A DNA stretch of 64,000 nucleotides, from assembly GCA_021234155.1 (NCBI GenBank), contig JAJEKV010000095.1, forward strand, positions 3,422,621 through 3,486,620, written 5' to 3'. The translations under genes were made by a program, and so were the position numbers. How positions within the stretch are numbered: position 1 is the stretch's first letter; the number at the start of each line of letters is the position of its first letter. The notes under the pieces are model-generated. The model worked only from the letters and a program-made list of their open reading frames with translations, was not told where the DNA came from and ran no database searches. The stretch comes from Isoetes taiwanensis. Lineage: Eukaryota > Streptophyta > Lycopodiopsida > Isoetales > Isoetaceae. Shown here piece after piece: positions 32,931 through 46,459 of this stretch.

Positions 32931-35900
32931 CACTTTAAAATCTGATAACAGACTTTCATCCTTAGTACTCCTTGCAGGAATACCAAGTCTGCAATTAGCA
33001 GCCCTAGGACAACTTACAGGCACAGTTACCTAGGCCAAGACTAGATTCAAGAACTTTAATTTTATCATTATATATCATAACTGGAACATGTCAAAATGAA
33101 CGCATAATGTCAATTTCAAATAACACCTTTGGAATTAATTTCTGTTTCTAATATTCAGCATACATGACAGGCTTAAACTAGAATATCAGTTAAGAGTAGA
33201 CCTGTGTATCCTCTTGATATCAATATTAAATGATTTTCCATATTCAAAACATTAAATAACACATAAGTTTCAAGATTGACAATTTGATTCAAGCAGAGAC
33301 TATATTTTGCTGTAAATATTTCCCATTTTCCTTTTGGAACGTGCTTACTTGCTTATTTGAAGTCTTGTACATCAAATTTGAAAATGTAAAGAGCAATCCA
33401 TCAAAGCATGGAGCAAGAAACCTGGTTACCTGCAGTAGAACCAAAGGACAGTTAGCCTTAATCAGGGTAAGAACCTAAGCTACTAACAGGTAAGCATTAG
33501 GTTTCTTGGGTATTCCCCTTCACCATGACTTTAATGGTACTAGTGTCGGGTATGTAGTCATTGAGAAAAACTCAGATTTCCGGGACTTATGCACAGCAAA
33601 TTCATATACTGTCCTAATTACCCAAGCCAGATTCTGCCTAGCATGTAGTCATAATTGTCCGCAAATAGTCACAGGGTATTCCCTTACCATGGAGTTATAT
33701 CTGAAGCCCAACTAAACATTTATACTTACTGTACACATACATCATTATTGCAGCAAGTGTAGTGCAGTCCGTAACCACCTATGCAGTTGTATCGGCAAGC
33801 ATTTATCGCTTATGCCCACACTCTATGTGGCTTGGATCTATAATTTATTTGTTTACCATCTAGTTGTGTCAATTACATAAAAGCCTTATCCCTAATGGTA
33901 AGAGTCAAAGAACTAAACTTCCAGCTCATATATGGTTCAGTAAATAAGGGATCCAGCTAATTTCTCCAAGTTTAAAGTTATAATAACCCATTAAATCTTA
34001 TATGCCAATCAGGGTATACCACCGACCAATGCATTATCTCTTCCCAACTTCTTAAAAGCAAGAAGTCATTACATGTTTTATTCCTGCACAAATTTGCATC
34101 TAACATTTGTGCATCTAACAACCATTCCAATGACCTAATCTCCATGCATGCATTAGCAATAACTTGAATAAATTTCATATCAACACTTATTTAGTGAGTA
34201 ACAGATCCAGCAATCTTTTTAAACTCAGCCAAAAACCTTAAAAAGGAAATACAATGAATATATTAATTCCCCTATTTCTTGCTACAATCTTCATTTGCGG
34301 ATCTATAAGATCTTCATTTGCCAGATCTATAAGAATATTCAAATCGTAAAACCAAAGCAAAGACCTCGATTATTGATTATTGTGCGCTCTTGTCTTGTTG
34401 TTATTTTCATTGCCTTCTAACTTCATCTGTCCATGGCATGCCCTCTTAGGATCATTTCTTTGGCATGTTTTGGTCAGCTTTTTCTCTGCTTCTCACTGCG
34501 ACAATGGCAAAGGCAGATACAACGAAATTGCCAAGGGAGATGCCAGCATCTTCAAGAGAAAATATGGGCCAAATAGAAGAGCGAAATGCAGCAGAACTTG
34601 GTTTACCACATGCAACGATCCTTCTCGCACAAAGGAATACCTCTTTCTAGTGGAATCCACTTTGTCTTATAGCACCGCCATGGCCGTTCATGTTGCACAA
34701 ACAAAGCAGCCGGCTATCCACTATTTGAACGAAAACCTAACTTCGAACCCTAAAATGAGTTCGTCTAAGGTAAAACGAATTAATATTTTCAGAAAATACA
34801 AAAGGCAGAATATGCCCTTTCCCTTTTTTTTGGGAGATTATCAGGTAATCCAAAAGTGAAACATAGCATACTGCAACTCAAGATTCATACAATATACATG
34901 GCAAAATAAACATCCCAATATGTTAACATCTATGTAACAAAACCAAGGGGAAAGAAGGCATGACAATTTTAGACGTGCATGTACAAGGGCTAAAATATGC
35001 CATGCATGTGCATGCAACAAAGCCTTTTAGGCAAATGGCAACTTGCATGTAAGGAGCACATGCTGTTTTCCAAAACGTGAGCCATAATGCAACCATAAGT
35101 CAACTCCAATTTTAGAGTCCAAAAGTGAAATTTCCATATTCCACATGTTAATGTCAACATCAATTTTGTTTAATCAAATGACTATTTGTTATTTGCCATA
35201 TTGCTACAAGAACAACCTAGTTTATTCATCTGAAACCTTCAAACAGGCACAACCCTATGGTTTATTCCATGCCTGACAAACTATCATATTTTACCATAAC
35301 ATGGCCATTTTTTCAGAGATATCAATTACATGGCACATATGCCTTCATTGCATATTCTGGGATATCATATATTGGCCATTATGTTGGCAACCTCATGTGC
35401 ATCATATTTGAGCTAACTATATAATTTCTACTTTAATAAAAAAACCCACCCTCCAACCGAGGTTGCGGGGGCCCATGCAGGTTTAACTTCTTTTAGCATA
35501 GCCTATCTTAAGAATTTAAACCTAAAGGTTACAGCAAGGGGTGCAGGACCTTGCTGTAACGCACAGGCCCTGCCTTCCCCATGTAAATACTTTTTTGCAC
35601 AACATAAAAATCTTTATGCAAAAGAACTTACCATATTTTTTTCGTCTGGACTTTGTCCCAAAGGTTGTACAGCAGTCCACTTTTTTGAGAACATGTCACA
35701 TTGAGTGTCATAAATCGCGAATGCATGTTTGGACAAATGTCATATTCTACTGCAATAATAGCATAGAATCATTGTGATACTTGCACACAGTCCATCTCAA
35801 TTGGTGTAATATCCTCCAATGAGGCCATGCCATTCCTTGTCCTATATATTGACCAACAAAGGGATTAGTATTAAGCATCACCTGTCAAATTATCCATCTT

Positions 35901-35947
35901 AGTCCTGGTTTCTAGTATAACTAGAAAACTGAATTTAAGAAAAAAAA
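32931..35947 (+). repeat. 3-kb macrosatellite unit 3
   Basis: Length 3017. It shares the ATCTTCATTTGCCAGATC duplication with units 2 and 4. Confidence 0.9.
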
Positions 35948-38443
35948 CACTTTAAAATCTGATAACAGACTTTCATCCTTAGTACTCCTTGCAGGAATAC
36001 CAAGTCTGCAATTAGCAGCCCTAGGACAACTTACAGGCACAGTTACCTAGGCCAAGACTAGATTCAAGAACTTTAATTTTATCATTATATATCATAACTG
36101 GAACATGTCAAAATGAACGCATAATGTCAATTTCAAATAACACCTTTGGAATTAATTTCTGTTTCTAATATTCAAAGCATACATGACAGGCTTAAACTAG
36201 AATATCAGTTAAAGTAGACCTGTGTATCCTCTTGATATCAATATTAAATGATTTTCCATATTCAAAACATTAAATAACACATAAGTTTCAAGATTGACAA
36301 TTTGATTCAAGCAGAGACTATATTTTGCTGTAAATATTTCCCATTTTCCTTTTGGAACGTGCTTACTTGCTTATTTGAAGTCTTGTACATCAAATTTGAA
36401 AATGTAAAGAGCAATCCATCAAAGCATGGAGCAAGAAACCTGGTTACCTGCAGTAGAACCAAAGGACAGTTAGCCTTAATCAGGGTAAGAACCTAAGCTA
36501 CTAACAGGTAAGCATTAGGTTTCTTGGGTATTCCCCCTTCACCATGACTTTAATGGTACTAGTGTCGATATGTAGTCATTGAGAAAACTCAGATTTCCAG
36601 GACTTATGCACAGCAAATTCATATACTGTCCTAATTACCCAGCAGATTCTGCCTAGCATGTAGTCATAATTGTCCAGCAAATAGTCACAGGGTATTCCCT
36701 TACCATGGAGTTATATCTGAAGCCCAACTAAACATTTATACTTACTGTACACATACATCATTATTGCAGCAAGTGTAGTGCAGTCCGTAACCACCTATGC
36801 AGTTGTATCAGCCAGCATTTACTGCTTATGCCCACACTCTATGTGGCTTGGATCTATAATTTATTTGTTTACCATCTAGTTGTGTCAGTACATAAAAGCC
36901 TTATCCCTAATGGTAAGAGTCAGCAACTAAACTTCCAGCTCATATATGGTTCAGTAAATAAGGGATCCAGCTAATTTCTCCAAGTTTAAAGTTATAATAA
37001 CCCATTAAATCTTATATGCCAATCAGGGTATACCACTGACCAATGCATTATCTCTTCCCAACTTCTTAAAAGCAAGAAGTCATTACATGTTTTATTCCTG
37101 CACAAATTTGCATCTAACATTTGTGCATCTAACAACCATTCCAATGACCTAATCTCCATGCATGCATTAGCAATAACTTGAATAAATTTCATATCAACAC
37201 TTATTTAGTGAGTAACAGATCCAGCAATCTTTAAACTCAGCCAAAACCTTAAAAAAGGAAATACAATGAATATATTAATTCCCCTATTTCTTGCTACAAT
37301 CTTCATTTGCCAGATCTATAAGATCTTCATTTGCCAGATCTATAAGAATATTCAAATCGTAAAAACCAGCAAAGAACCTGATTATTGTGCGCTCTTGTCT
37401 TGTTGTTATTTTCATTGCCTTCTAACTTCATCTGTCCATGGCATGCCCTCTTAGGATCATTTCTTTGGCATGTTTTGGTCAGCTTTTTCTCTGCTTCTCA
37501 CTGCGACAATGGCAAAGGCAGATACAACGAAATTGCCAAGGGAGATGCCAGCATCTTCAAGAGAAAATATGGGCCAAATAGAAGAGCGAAATGCAGCAGA
37601 ACTTGGTTTACCACATGCAACGATCCTTCTCGCACAAAGGAATACCTCTTTCTAGTGGAATCCACTTTGTCTTATAGCACCGCCATGGCCGTTCATGTTG
37701 CACAAACAGCAGCCGGCTATCCACTATTTGAACGAAAACCTAACTTCGAACCCTAAAATGAGTTCGTCTAAGGTAAAAACGAATTAATATTTTCAGAAAA
37801 TACAAAAGGCAGAATATGCCCTTTCCCTTTTTTTTGGGAGATTATCAGGTAATCCAAAAGTGAAACATAGCATACTGCAACTCAAGATTCATACAATATA
37901 CATGGCAAAATAAACATCCCAATATGTTAACATCTATGTAACAAAACCAAGGGGAAAGAAGGCATGACAATTTTAGACGTGCATGTACAAGGGCTAAAAA
38001 TATGCCATGCATGTGCATGCAACAAAGCCTTTTTAGGCAAATGGCAACTTGCATGTAAGGAGCACATGCTGTTTTCCAAAACGTGAGCCATAATGCAACC
38101 ATAAGTCAACTCCAATTTTAGAGTCCAAAAGTGAAATTTCCATATTCCACATGTTAATGTCAACATCAATTTTGTTTAATCAAATGACTATTTGTTATTT
38201 GCCATATTGCTACAAGAACAACCTAGTTTATTCATCTGAAACCTTCAAACAGGCACAACCCTATGGTTTATTCCATGCCTGACAAACTATCATATTTTAC
38301 CATAACATGGCCATTTTTTCAGAGATATCAATTACATGGCACATATGCCTTCATTGCATATTCTGGGATATCATATATTGGCCATTATGTTGGCAACCTC
38401 ATGTGCATCATATTTGAGCTAACTATATAATTTCTACTTTAAT
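35948..38443 (+). repeat. 3-kb macrosatellite unit 4, truncated
   Basis: Length 2496. It stops at CTACTTTAATA followed by an 18-nt A run, at the point where the other units read CTTTAATAAAAAAACCCACC; the last ~510 bp of the unit are absent. Confidence 0.9.
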
Positions 38444-38469
38444 AAAAAAAAAAAAAAAAAACATATTTT

Positions 38470-39265
38470 TCACACTGGCATGGGTTTAAAGTTACCAAAA
38501 ACGTGTCTTCACCATGTAGATTGTACACTCTCCAAGAATTTTGAATAGAACTTCTATGATTGATCCTTCGTGATCTTAAGTTCTTCAGTTCTTAAATGTG
38601 CTAGATGCTTGACATTATATATGGCCTTGGAAGCATAATTTGGAGCCTAAATAATGTTTATCAAAAACTTAGTTTTTCCAATGGAAAAAAATTCAAATGA
38701 TATAGATAGATAGAGAGATAGAGAGATTTTAACGTCCGCGGAAAATCAATCGGATTATGGGGCCCAATACAGAAGATGGGGCATAAGCCCGATGACACTA
38801 ACGAAACAAAAACACAGAACACATGCACATGAGCTAAAGGTAGCCAAGCCATGGGTTCTGAGGCCACTGGTCTCGAATGATAGCCGTGCCACCCCGGTAC
38901 GCTGCCCACTTCCGCTGTAACCTAGCCTCTTGCACTTTACACAATTCCTGGCGTCGTCTGGTCAGGTGGAGCGGAGAGAGATCCTCCTGAACCGAGTGCT
39001 GGGTGTCTTTCAGATGACTTTGAAGGACATAGAGCCTGTCTTGTGGGCTATTGAACCGCACAACGAATCGATCGAAATGATAAAATATAATGCCAATGGC
39101 CCAAAAAAAAAGAATATTTTTCACACTGGCATGGGTTTAGAGTTACCAAAAACGTGTCTTCACCATGATGATTGTACACTCTCCAAGAACTTTGAAAAGA
39201 ACTTCCATAATTGATCTTTTCTGGTCTTAAGTTCTTCAGTTCTTAAATGTACTAGATGCTTGATA
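38470..39265 (+). repeat. Flank repeat, right copies, interrupted by a LINE fragment
   Basis: CACACTGGCATGGGTTTAAA through TTCAGTTCTTAAATGTGCTAG at 38470-38607 recurs at 39121-39258. The part 38608-38700 plus 39065-39110 matches 25381-25530. So a ~290-bp unit stands in tandem to the right of the array and once to its left. Confidence 0.75.
38701..39062 (-). mobile_element. 5'-truncated LINE fragment
   Basis: Minus-strand frame DRFVVRFNSPQDRLYVLQSH to LQRKWAAYRGGTAIIRDQWP resembles a LINE C-terminal tail. The 3' end has GATTTTCCGCGGACGTTAAA followed by a tail of CTCTAT/CTATCT repeats, like the LINE at 20860. It is inserted between CAAATGAT and CGATCGAAA of the flank repeat; the left copy at 25450-25495 shows the uninterrupted sequence. 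Confidence 0.7.
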
Positions 39266-39269
39266 TTTC

Positions 39270-40550
39270 TTAATGCATGGAATCTATTGAAAAGAATGCT
39301 GAAATAATGTCAAATCTGACAACAACAACCTCGCTAATTTCTTGTATACAAAATAAATTACTCCATAAGATTTATTGTCAGAGTTATCCCTTCTCCTTTT
39401 ATTGTTTTCTTCTTTTTCTCTCTCATTGTTTTTGCATGTTGGCCCTTTTTTCTTTCTCCCTTTATAGCTTTTTGCAATTTTATTGCAAGAAACAAAAAAA
39501 TATGCAGTTCTATATCTTTGCCCTTTAAGATGGTTTCAAGGGTAGCATGGCTACCATGACCATCAATTACCAGAAAGTGTATTTCAGAAATAAACCAGCC
39601 AAGCACAAAACAGTTCATCAGTCATCCATGCAGATTTCTAATAGCTCATTATGGTATCTTAGAAGTTGCACTTTGGTCTGACACTTGTTACTTTGATCGA
39701 GAATTATAGAGGGTATAGTGTCACATGGTTTATCTCAGATGCCTCTTCACCTTTATATAATCTATTTATACTATCTATCTATCTATCTATATAGTTTTAA
39801 ATCAGTCTAGTCAATAAATAAATAGAAAGCATACACGTCCCAGCCATTTGATATAATTGAGACAACATATGAAAGGTCCACAATTTGTAGACCAATTCAA
39901 TATACTTCAATACAAGATTCTAAAACTTGTATACCAAATCCTACACTTGTCCATATTAGATTCAAAAAACCTGCATTAATAGCGTGGTTTCATCCAGTCT
40001 ACTTATTTGGCTTTTCGATAATCAGTCTGATGCCCTGGGCGGTTTCATCTAGTCTACGTATTTGGTTATCTGTAATCACCCCGATCCATTCAACAACCAA
40101 TAATTAAACAAAAAGGTTAGCCCAACATTGTTTGATGATGATGTGTAGTAAATTTTTTCTAGAGAATAAGATATCTTTATTACGTAAGAACAATAACGGA
40201 ATAGGAAAGGAAGTCTTGTAATATCACTTATAGAAAAGAAAGAATGTTTGATCCCTTTCAACAGATGATGGTGTGTGTCGAATGACTTCGAATTGAGTTG
40301 AATAGAATTGGACGAAGGGAAAAGTCATGGCAGCAATAAGACTGCTGGGATACATATTTTTTAGAAGATTAGTTATTAATGCACTTATAGAAAAAAGGCA
40401 AATTTGTTCTCATCTTCATCTTCCATGCAAATGTCCATTTCCTATCCTTCTTCAATTAAGATTCCCTTCATTCCACTCCATCTACAAAGATGATTATATA
40501 TATGTAATATTTTATTGCACTTGCAAAATTTAGTACCTTGAATCCATTCG
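39270..40550. other. Intergenic, nothing recognised
   Basis: AT-rich sequence with a CTAT microsatellite at 39770-39793. No gene motif found on either strand. Confidence 0.4.
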
Positions 40551-40554
40551 ACAC

Positions 40555-40681
40555 GTGATACGAGACATGTGGTGTGAGATAGAAGCCACATGTCTATGTA
40601 GGCATGGTGGAAGCAATGGCCACACTGAGGAAGCATTCTCAACGATTTATTATCCTCAAATTCAGCCAAGAGATCTGGCAT
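40555..40681 (-). pseudogene. RING-H2 (ATL-type E3 ligase) fossil
   Basis: Minus-strand frame LLAEFEDNKSLRMLPQCGH then CFHHAYIDMWLLSHTTCLVS. This is the core of a plant ATL-type RING-H2 finger (CxxCLxEF...LRxLPxCGHxFHxxCIDxWLxSHxTCPLCR). The first Cys pair is missing, HxxC has become HHAY and the final CPLC has become CLVS, so zinc binding is lost. Only about 40 residues remain and no membrane segment is visible. Intact family members are ubiquitin ligases. Confidence 0.7.
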
Positions 40682-41067
40682 ATCAGATTAAGGAAGGAAA
40701 GAAAATCAATCCTATACTTAATATACTGAAGCAAGAAGGAACTTATGCCATCCTCTTTTATATCAATCATAAACCCTTCAAAGGAGAAAAACAAGAGAGA
40801 AAAACAAGAGAAAATATGTGGTAACTGTTGTAGTCCATGGCCCATCTCGCATGTTCTTACTTGGCTAATCGGTGTCACATGGACCTCCGAAGAAGCTATT
40901 TTCAGCTGGTGTAACAGAGCATTACCCCTTACCAGATCTTATTAAGAAAGTGCGCCAGCTGAGTCTTTACTATTTAATTGTAATTAAGGTCCCCAGCATT
41001 CAATTTCATATACCTTAGTTGCATTCTTGAAGATGAAGATAGGGATCTTTCAGTTCATTTAAACGAG

Positions 41068-41140
41068 AAAGAATAGAATAGAGTTTTTAACGTCCACGAA
41101 GACCAAGAGGCTTTTGCGACATGCATATCGTGAAGGCACT
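41068..41140 (-). mobile_element. LINE 3'-end remnant
   Basis: AGAATAGAATAGAGTTTTTA ACGTCCACGAAGACCAA matches the tail and 3' end of the LINE at 20860. Only about 60 bp are recognisable. Confidence 0.55.
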
Positions 41141-41144
41141 GAAC

Positions 41145-41242
41145 AAACAAGAGCTAGGAAGAAGATAAAGATGGACCAGATGGTGGAGACATGATCGAGC
41201 TAGGAAGAAGATAAAGATGGACAAGATGATGGAGACATGATC
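41145..41242. repeat. ~47-bp tandem duplication
   Basis: GAGCTAGGAAGAAGATAAAG ATGGAC(C/A)AGATG(G/A)TGGAGACATGATC occurs twice in a row. Confidence 0.8.
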
Positions 41243-41484
41243 TAAAATGGCAAGCAATACATAGCAAGTGAGATATGCATATACAATCTTAGCACAACTT
41301 TTTTTGGTACAATACCTTCCTCATCGATACAACACTAGATTAACAAAAAGTTTCCTTTTGTTTCAATTCAAATAACTTAAAAAATTCAAAAGGCAACAAG
41401 TATAGATGCTTGAATTCACAAGCTCAAAGAACGTTTTAAGAGACTTAGCTATGACGATGCATCCGCTATCTGACATGAAAAGAA

Positions 41485-41660
41485 GGGTTGCACCGTTAAA
41501 GCTTATGGACTATTATTTCTACATGCATGCATCCAAGTGAGCATCCAAGGGTTTTGCGCGGTTAAAGCTTAAGGACTTTCATTTCTACATGCATGCATCC
41601 AAACGAGCACAATTAAAGCTTATGGACTATCATTTCTATATGCATGCATCCAAGCGAATT
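41485..41660. repeat. Triple repeat with GCATGCATCCAA
   Basis: Three units contain GTTAAAGCTTATGGACTAT, ATTTCTACATGCATGCATCC and AA(G)xGAGC. Spacing between them is 55-75 bp. Confidence 0.7.
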
Positions 41661-41913
41661 GCCGCTCACTGGTTTATAAGAGGGTTTATAACTTCTAAGG
41701 CTTTACAGAGGGATGTCCAGGCCTCTAGATTAGATTTTGCTTAAACCGGCAAAATGCCGTGCTTTGTTGCTACTTACCGGATTTTTCAGAAAATATCCTC
41801 TAATTTGCCGGATTTAACAAGCATTTTACAAAATTTTGACCGGAAATTTGCCGGCATCTATTAAAGAAACTGGATTTTAACAACTTCAACCAGAAATTCT
41901 AGGAGGACCCCCC

Positions 41914-44374
41914 ATTTGCCCATTTCTGGCAACATGGACTAGCATCTATTATCAAAAACTTTTGTTTCATCCATATTTCCTCTAAGGAAAAGTTTCAGGC
42001 TATTGTGATCCCATTAGAGTTTGGAAGACATTTGACCAAGTTTGGAAGGCATTGGGGATCTCCTTTTATAGCCTAATCTTTTCCTTGAGGTAAAATACCT
42101 TTTAGACACATTCCCATTTGTTTAACATTTTCCTTTGATTTGAAGACGGGTGCAAAGGCTATAGCAAGATTATCAAGGAAGCACAAGATGTTTTACCAAA
42201 GCTCAACCTTATGAAGCTTGCTTGAGTTTCATTAGTAGTTTGAAGTCACACATATAAGGATGCCATCTTGGAAGTGAAACATGCTCTTATTCTAGCCTCG
42301 AAGTTTGGAAGACCCTTATAGAAGTTTGGAAGACCCTTAGGCTTTGAGCAAATGTATCTTCACCATGAGGTATGATTTGAGCATTAGAGACAATCGAGAT
42401 GAAATCAAGTGCTACTGAGAGGTACCCATCTTGTCTTCATTCCATATCCACCTTTTTATGTCCTATGAACCTTTTATAACCTTTCTCTCACCATGTTTTT
42501 CACTTTTGAGACCTTTTCCCATCATTTCACTACCCATTTTTTATTGATCCTACCTTCAATTGAGAATTGCCCCTAATGATCTTGAAAAACTTCAAAGGCA
42601 AGAAAACTCTTTTCTCTTTCTCATTTCATCTTCCTAAACCCTAGTATAGCCTATTTACACCCTTTTCCCATCTTTTCCCATGACTTTTTCACCATCCCTA
42701 TGTTGCAATATTCATTGACCATGGGTCAAAATGGACAAAAATTTAAATGTTTCAGTTTGACCTGAAAACCTTCTAGATGGAAAGCTTGGCAAAAAAGAGC
42801 TAACATGGCCTTTTTAAATTTGAAAAAAACCCTTGGGAAGGCCTTCAAAATTGGATTCTTGGGATGCGTGCCAAAAAAATAAAAAACCTATTCTAGCCTA
42901 TCTACCCTATCTATTTCTGCATAGTTCGTGTCACCCCCCAATTTTTCCACGTGGCGGCGTAGGCGTGGGGGGGGGCGGTTTCTGTTGGGTGTCCCCTCTG
43001 CGTGTAACACGTAAACTTAATAGTGGGGTCAACACTATTCCTTGTATACGTTTGCCGGACTTCGTTTGTGCCACGTGGGATATATCACCCTTAAGAATTT
43101 TTGATGAACCCTAAGAAATAGGGGAACCTGCTAAATCCGGCCAATTCGTGCCTAAATTTGATTGAATCCCGCCAATTTTCCCCCGAGATCAACTCCTGAA
43201 CCTTTTCCGAGACCTTGGGGACCCTCTGTGGCATTTGATCCGTGAGAAATTGCTCAAATTAGGCCTAAAATCACTCGGCCGAGCTAGTTTTGTGAGAGGA
43301 ACAGTTCTTAAACCAGCATTACAGATCAAATCGACACGCCCCTCAGAGATATACCTCTGTGATTTTGGCGCACTGAATATTTTGATATCATTTTGCGCGC
43401 TCGCTTTCAGATTCCAGCTCTATTTCGTTCGAGATTGAAGTCCCAGTTGTGACTGTTCAAAGATCGAAGCACCTCGATTGCAAACTTAAATAATCATTCC
43501 ATATTACTTCATTGGTATTTTTGAAGCACTTTCGAAAGACTCATCAGATCTTGAAATTGCTCTCAAGCATTATTACTCAAGCATTATTATTTTCGAAACT
43601 TTGGTAATACCCTGTTGACATTATCAAACTTTCTGTACCACATTGCTATAATGCATAGTCTTTGCCTGAAAAATCGTTTTCATCATTGTACATCCATTTT
43701 TTGTAATTTTGCATTGCTCTTTTAAAAAAGCAAAAAACCAAAAACAAGACAAAAACACTTACTCGGAGATTATATCCTCTTGGATAGTTGTATTTCATCC
43801 TTATAGGAATCCTAGAAACCTATACATTCGGAGAAAACATATAAAAGATTTCTTTTCATAATCATTATGAGTTTGTTCTTTTCTTGAGGTTTTGTTTACT
43901 TACGGAAAACTAAAACATCCTTTTGCTATTCAAACCTTTTGCACGTGATCTAGAGGCTATTTTGAAGTTGTCTGCACAGATCCCAACCCAAAATTTCCCA
44001 TCAAACTCCATCTGCAAAATTTGGCTCTCTGTTTTGGCACTCGCCAACTTTTTGACCTGCCTTTGACCTCGATTTTCTTGACCCTCCCTTATTCAAATCA
44101 AGTCAAATCTTCTCCACCATTTTCCTCTGCTTGTTGACCACTTATAACACCAATCAGATCTTCAAAATCTCTCAAGGTGTGTCAGCAAGTTCAGTTTTTG
44201 CTCGGCGGTTTTTTCGGGCCGGGGACTCTAGTGATTTTGAAAAACTAGCACTTCAAAAAATGAATTTTCTGGTTTCATATGACAAGGATTGATCACCCTA
44301 AGTGATCCGGAGGTTCTAACCATTCGTTTAAGATTCCTTTGAGGTTAGGCTAAAATTCCGGTTTTAGGCTAACA
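41914..44374 (+). repeat. 5' LTR
   Basis: Starts (AT)TTGCCCATTTCTGGCAAC, ends TTTTAGGCTAACA. The 5' dinucleotide is not TG here, although the 3' LTR starts TGTTACCC. Confidence 0.85.
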
Positions 44375-44639
44375 TTTTGGAGGTTCTACCGAGATTTTCA
44401 CCTGGAAGTTGAACTCCATGGCACCAAGGAAGACTGCTGAGCCCTGCTGAGCAACCTGAGGTAACAGGTCAACCAGATCTAGTAGGGGTAAGCATGAAAG
44501 TGGCTACCAGTTCCACAGCAAATGTTACAAATGTTTCTGCTTTGCCTTTTCCTCCACAAGCTCCTTACCAATTTGAGCTCACTATACCATTTCTTCCCCT
44601 TGTTATGATTCTTCCATGAATGCTAACCATTTCTTGAAG

Positions 44640-45490
44640 AATTTTGAAGAATATTATGAGGAGCATGGAAAGAAGAAAGGTACCAGATTTCTTTGAGTTT
44701 ATCAAATGCATGAAAGGTGATGAGGCCGGATCCCGGTTGGACTTTGAACTTTCAATAGGTACTAAGTGGGATAAATTGGAACAAAGGTTTCATCCAAGGT
44801 TTGGTAAGACTACTTCACCCCGGGACCTTGTTTTTGAGCTCAATTCCTTTTCTATTAAATCTGGTGAAAGTGTGAAACAAGATGTGGAAAGATTTAACTC
44901 TTATTTCTTTGGTGTGTAATAGGAACCATGTTTCCCACCCAACTTTGCATCCGGTTGCTTCCTTTATCGAGGTCCGATGTCCAGCCTAAGATTTATAGAA
45001 AGTTATTAAAACTTCAAAAGTTTGGTGAGCTAGATTCAATCCATAAGACATTTGTAAAATTTTGTAGATTTAGTAGAAATGCTAAGCTATGCGCCTCGAT
45101 GATGAAATCGAGATCCATTCTACCCTCCTCATCATGATGATCTCGAGCATGAGCCACACTATGCTAATGTTGCCCCCGTGGTATGCAGTTCGGAAGGAAA
45201 AGAAGAAGCCAAAAGTTGAAGAGCTAGACCCTCGGGTTTTTGAAATGAAATCGAGATAAGTAAGGTATCTCAAGCTCTCTTAGAAGTTACCAAACAACTC
45301 ATGGAGTTAAAAATAGTAATAATGCTCCTTCTTCTAGCTCTGCCATACCTGAATGCACAAACTGTGGTAAACCCTATCATAGGGCTGAAAATTGCTTTGC
45401 AAGATCTTGTCCTAAATGCCACAAAAGGGGCCATTTTGGTAGAGAATGTCCTGTTTGTTCTTTTTGCAAAGAGATAGGTCATGAAGAGAA
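44640..45490 (+). CDS. gag: gag with three zinc knuckles (broken frames)
   Basis: 44644-44919 carries a retrotransposon gag core (WDKLEQRFHPRFGKTTSPRD, then VKQDVERFNSYFF). It continues in another frame at 44928-45137. At 45354-45490 lie CTNCGKPYHRAENC and CPKCHKRGHFGREC, both perfect CX2CX4HX4C knuckles, and a partial third, CSFCKEIGHEEK. Gag packages the element RNA. Confidence 0.8.
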
Positions 45491-45929
45491 GTTCTCAGTA
45501 GTTGTCAAGAATTACCTTGCAAAGCAAGAAAAAGGTAAAAAACAGTGTCCAATATTAGTTTTATTGAGACTTGAACAAGAAGAACAAGAAGAACAAGAAG
45601 AACAAGATGTTATGGTTGTGCAAACACGTGCTAGGCTCCATTGTGTACATCTCCAAGTTCTGTCCCACCAAGTGTAGCTCCTAAGGTAACATTTCAGCCA
45701 AACCCTCAGGATCTCCCCCTGCTCAAAGGTATAAACGAAGGATTTCGAGCTTGATGAATTTGAATTGCTTATGAAAAAACTCCAAGGTTATTGTAGACTT
45801 ACTAACTTTACTAAGGATTGCACCATCATACGGGGAAAAGCTCATCAAGAATACCCAAAATGTTGAAGAAATTGCTGCAGAAACTTGCAACAACATTTTC
45901 AGTAGCCTTACCCGAAGCACACCGAAGAT

Positions 45930-46045
45930 CCGGGTGCTTTTATTTGTAGTGCTACTATAGGTACCTCCCATTTAGATAAGGTTTTGTTGGATGGAGGTTC
46001 CTCCCTAAATGTCATGCCTTATCATGTTATGAAAACATGAATCTC
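45930..46045 (+). CDS. Aspartic protease core
   Basis: GAFICSATIG then KVLLDGGSSLNVMPYHVM. LLDGGSS is the D-T/S-G-type active site, here DGG. It is followed by the fold-back region FVVVDFENVNHANIYDLFFG (46160-46220) in a shifted frame. Confidence 0.75.
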
Positions 46046-46459
46046 AAAGTAGAAGACAACACTTCTATTGTTCTAAAATCCTTTTCCAATGCTAAGGTAG
46101 TACCAAAGGGAGTGGTGAGAAATGTGTCTAATTATCTGAGGGGAATCATTGTCTTAGCTACATTTGTGGTTGTTGACTTTGAGAATGTTAATCATGCTAA
46201 CATTTATGATTTATTCTTTGGGAAGAAGGTGGATGAAAACAGTAGATGCTAGGCCTATATGGTCGAAGGTATTTGCACTATTTCAAATGGAGCAACTTCC
46301 ATTAAACTGGTAAACCAAACTGACCCTTCTGCTAACATTAGATTTATAGATGTGGATATCTTGCAGGAAGAAGAGTTAGGAGTTTACAGTTTAGGTCTAG
46401 ATGTTGATATAAATGCAGAAGTTATCAACTTTGCTCATGTAGAGTCCCCCGATCCAAAA

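Noticed and set aside
44375..44400. Specific tRNA primer-binding site after the 5' LTR
   Set aside because: TTTTGGAGGTTCTACCGAG follows the LTR, but I could not match it to a particular tRNA 3' end.
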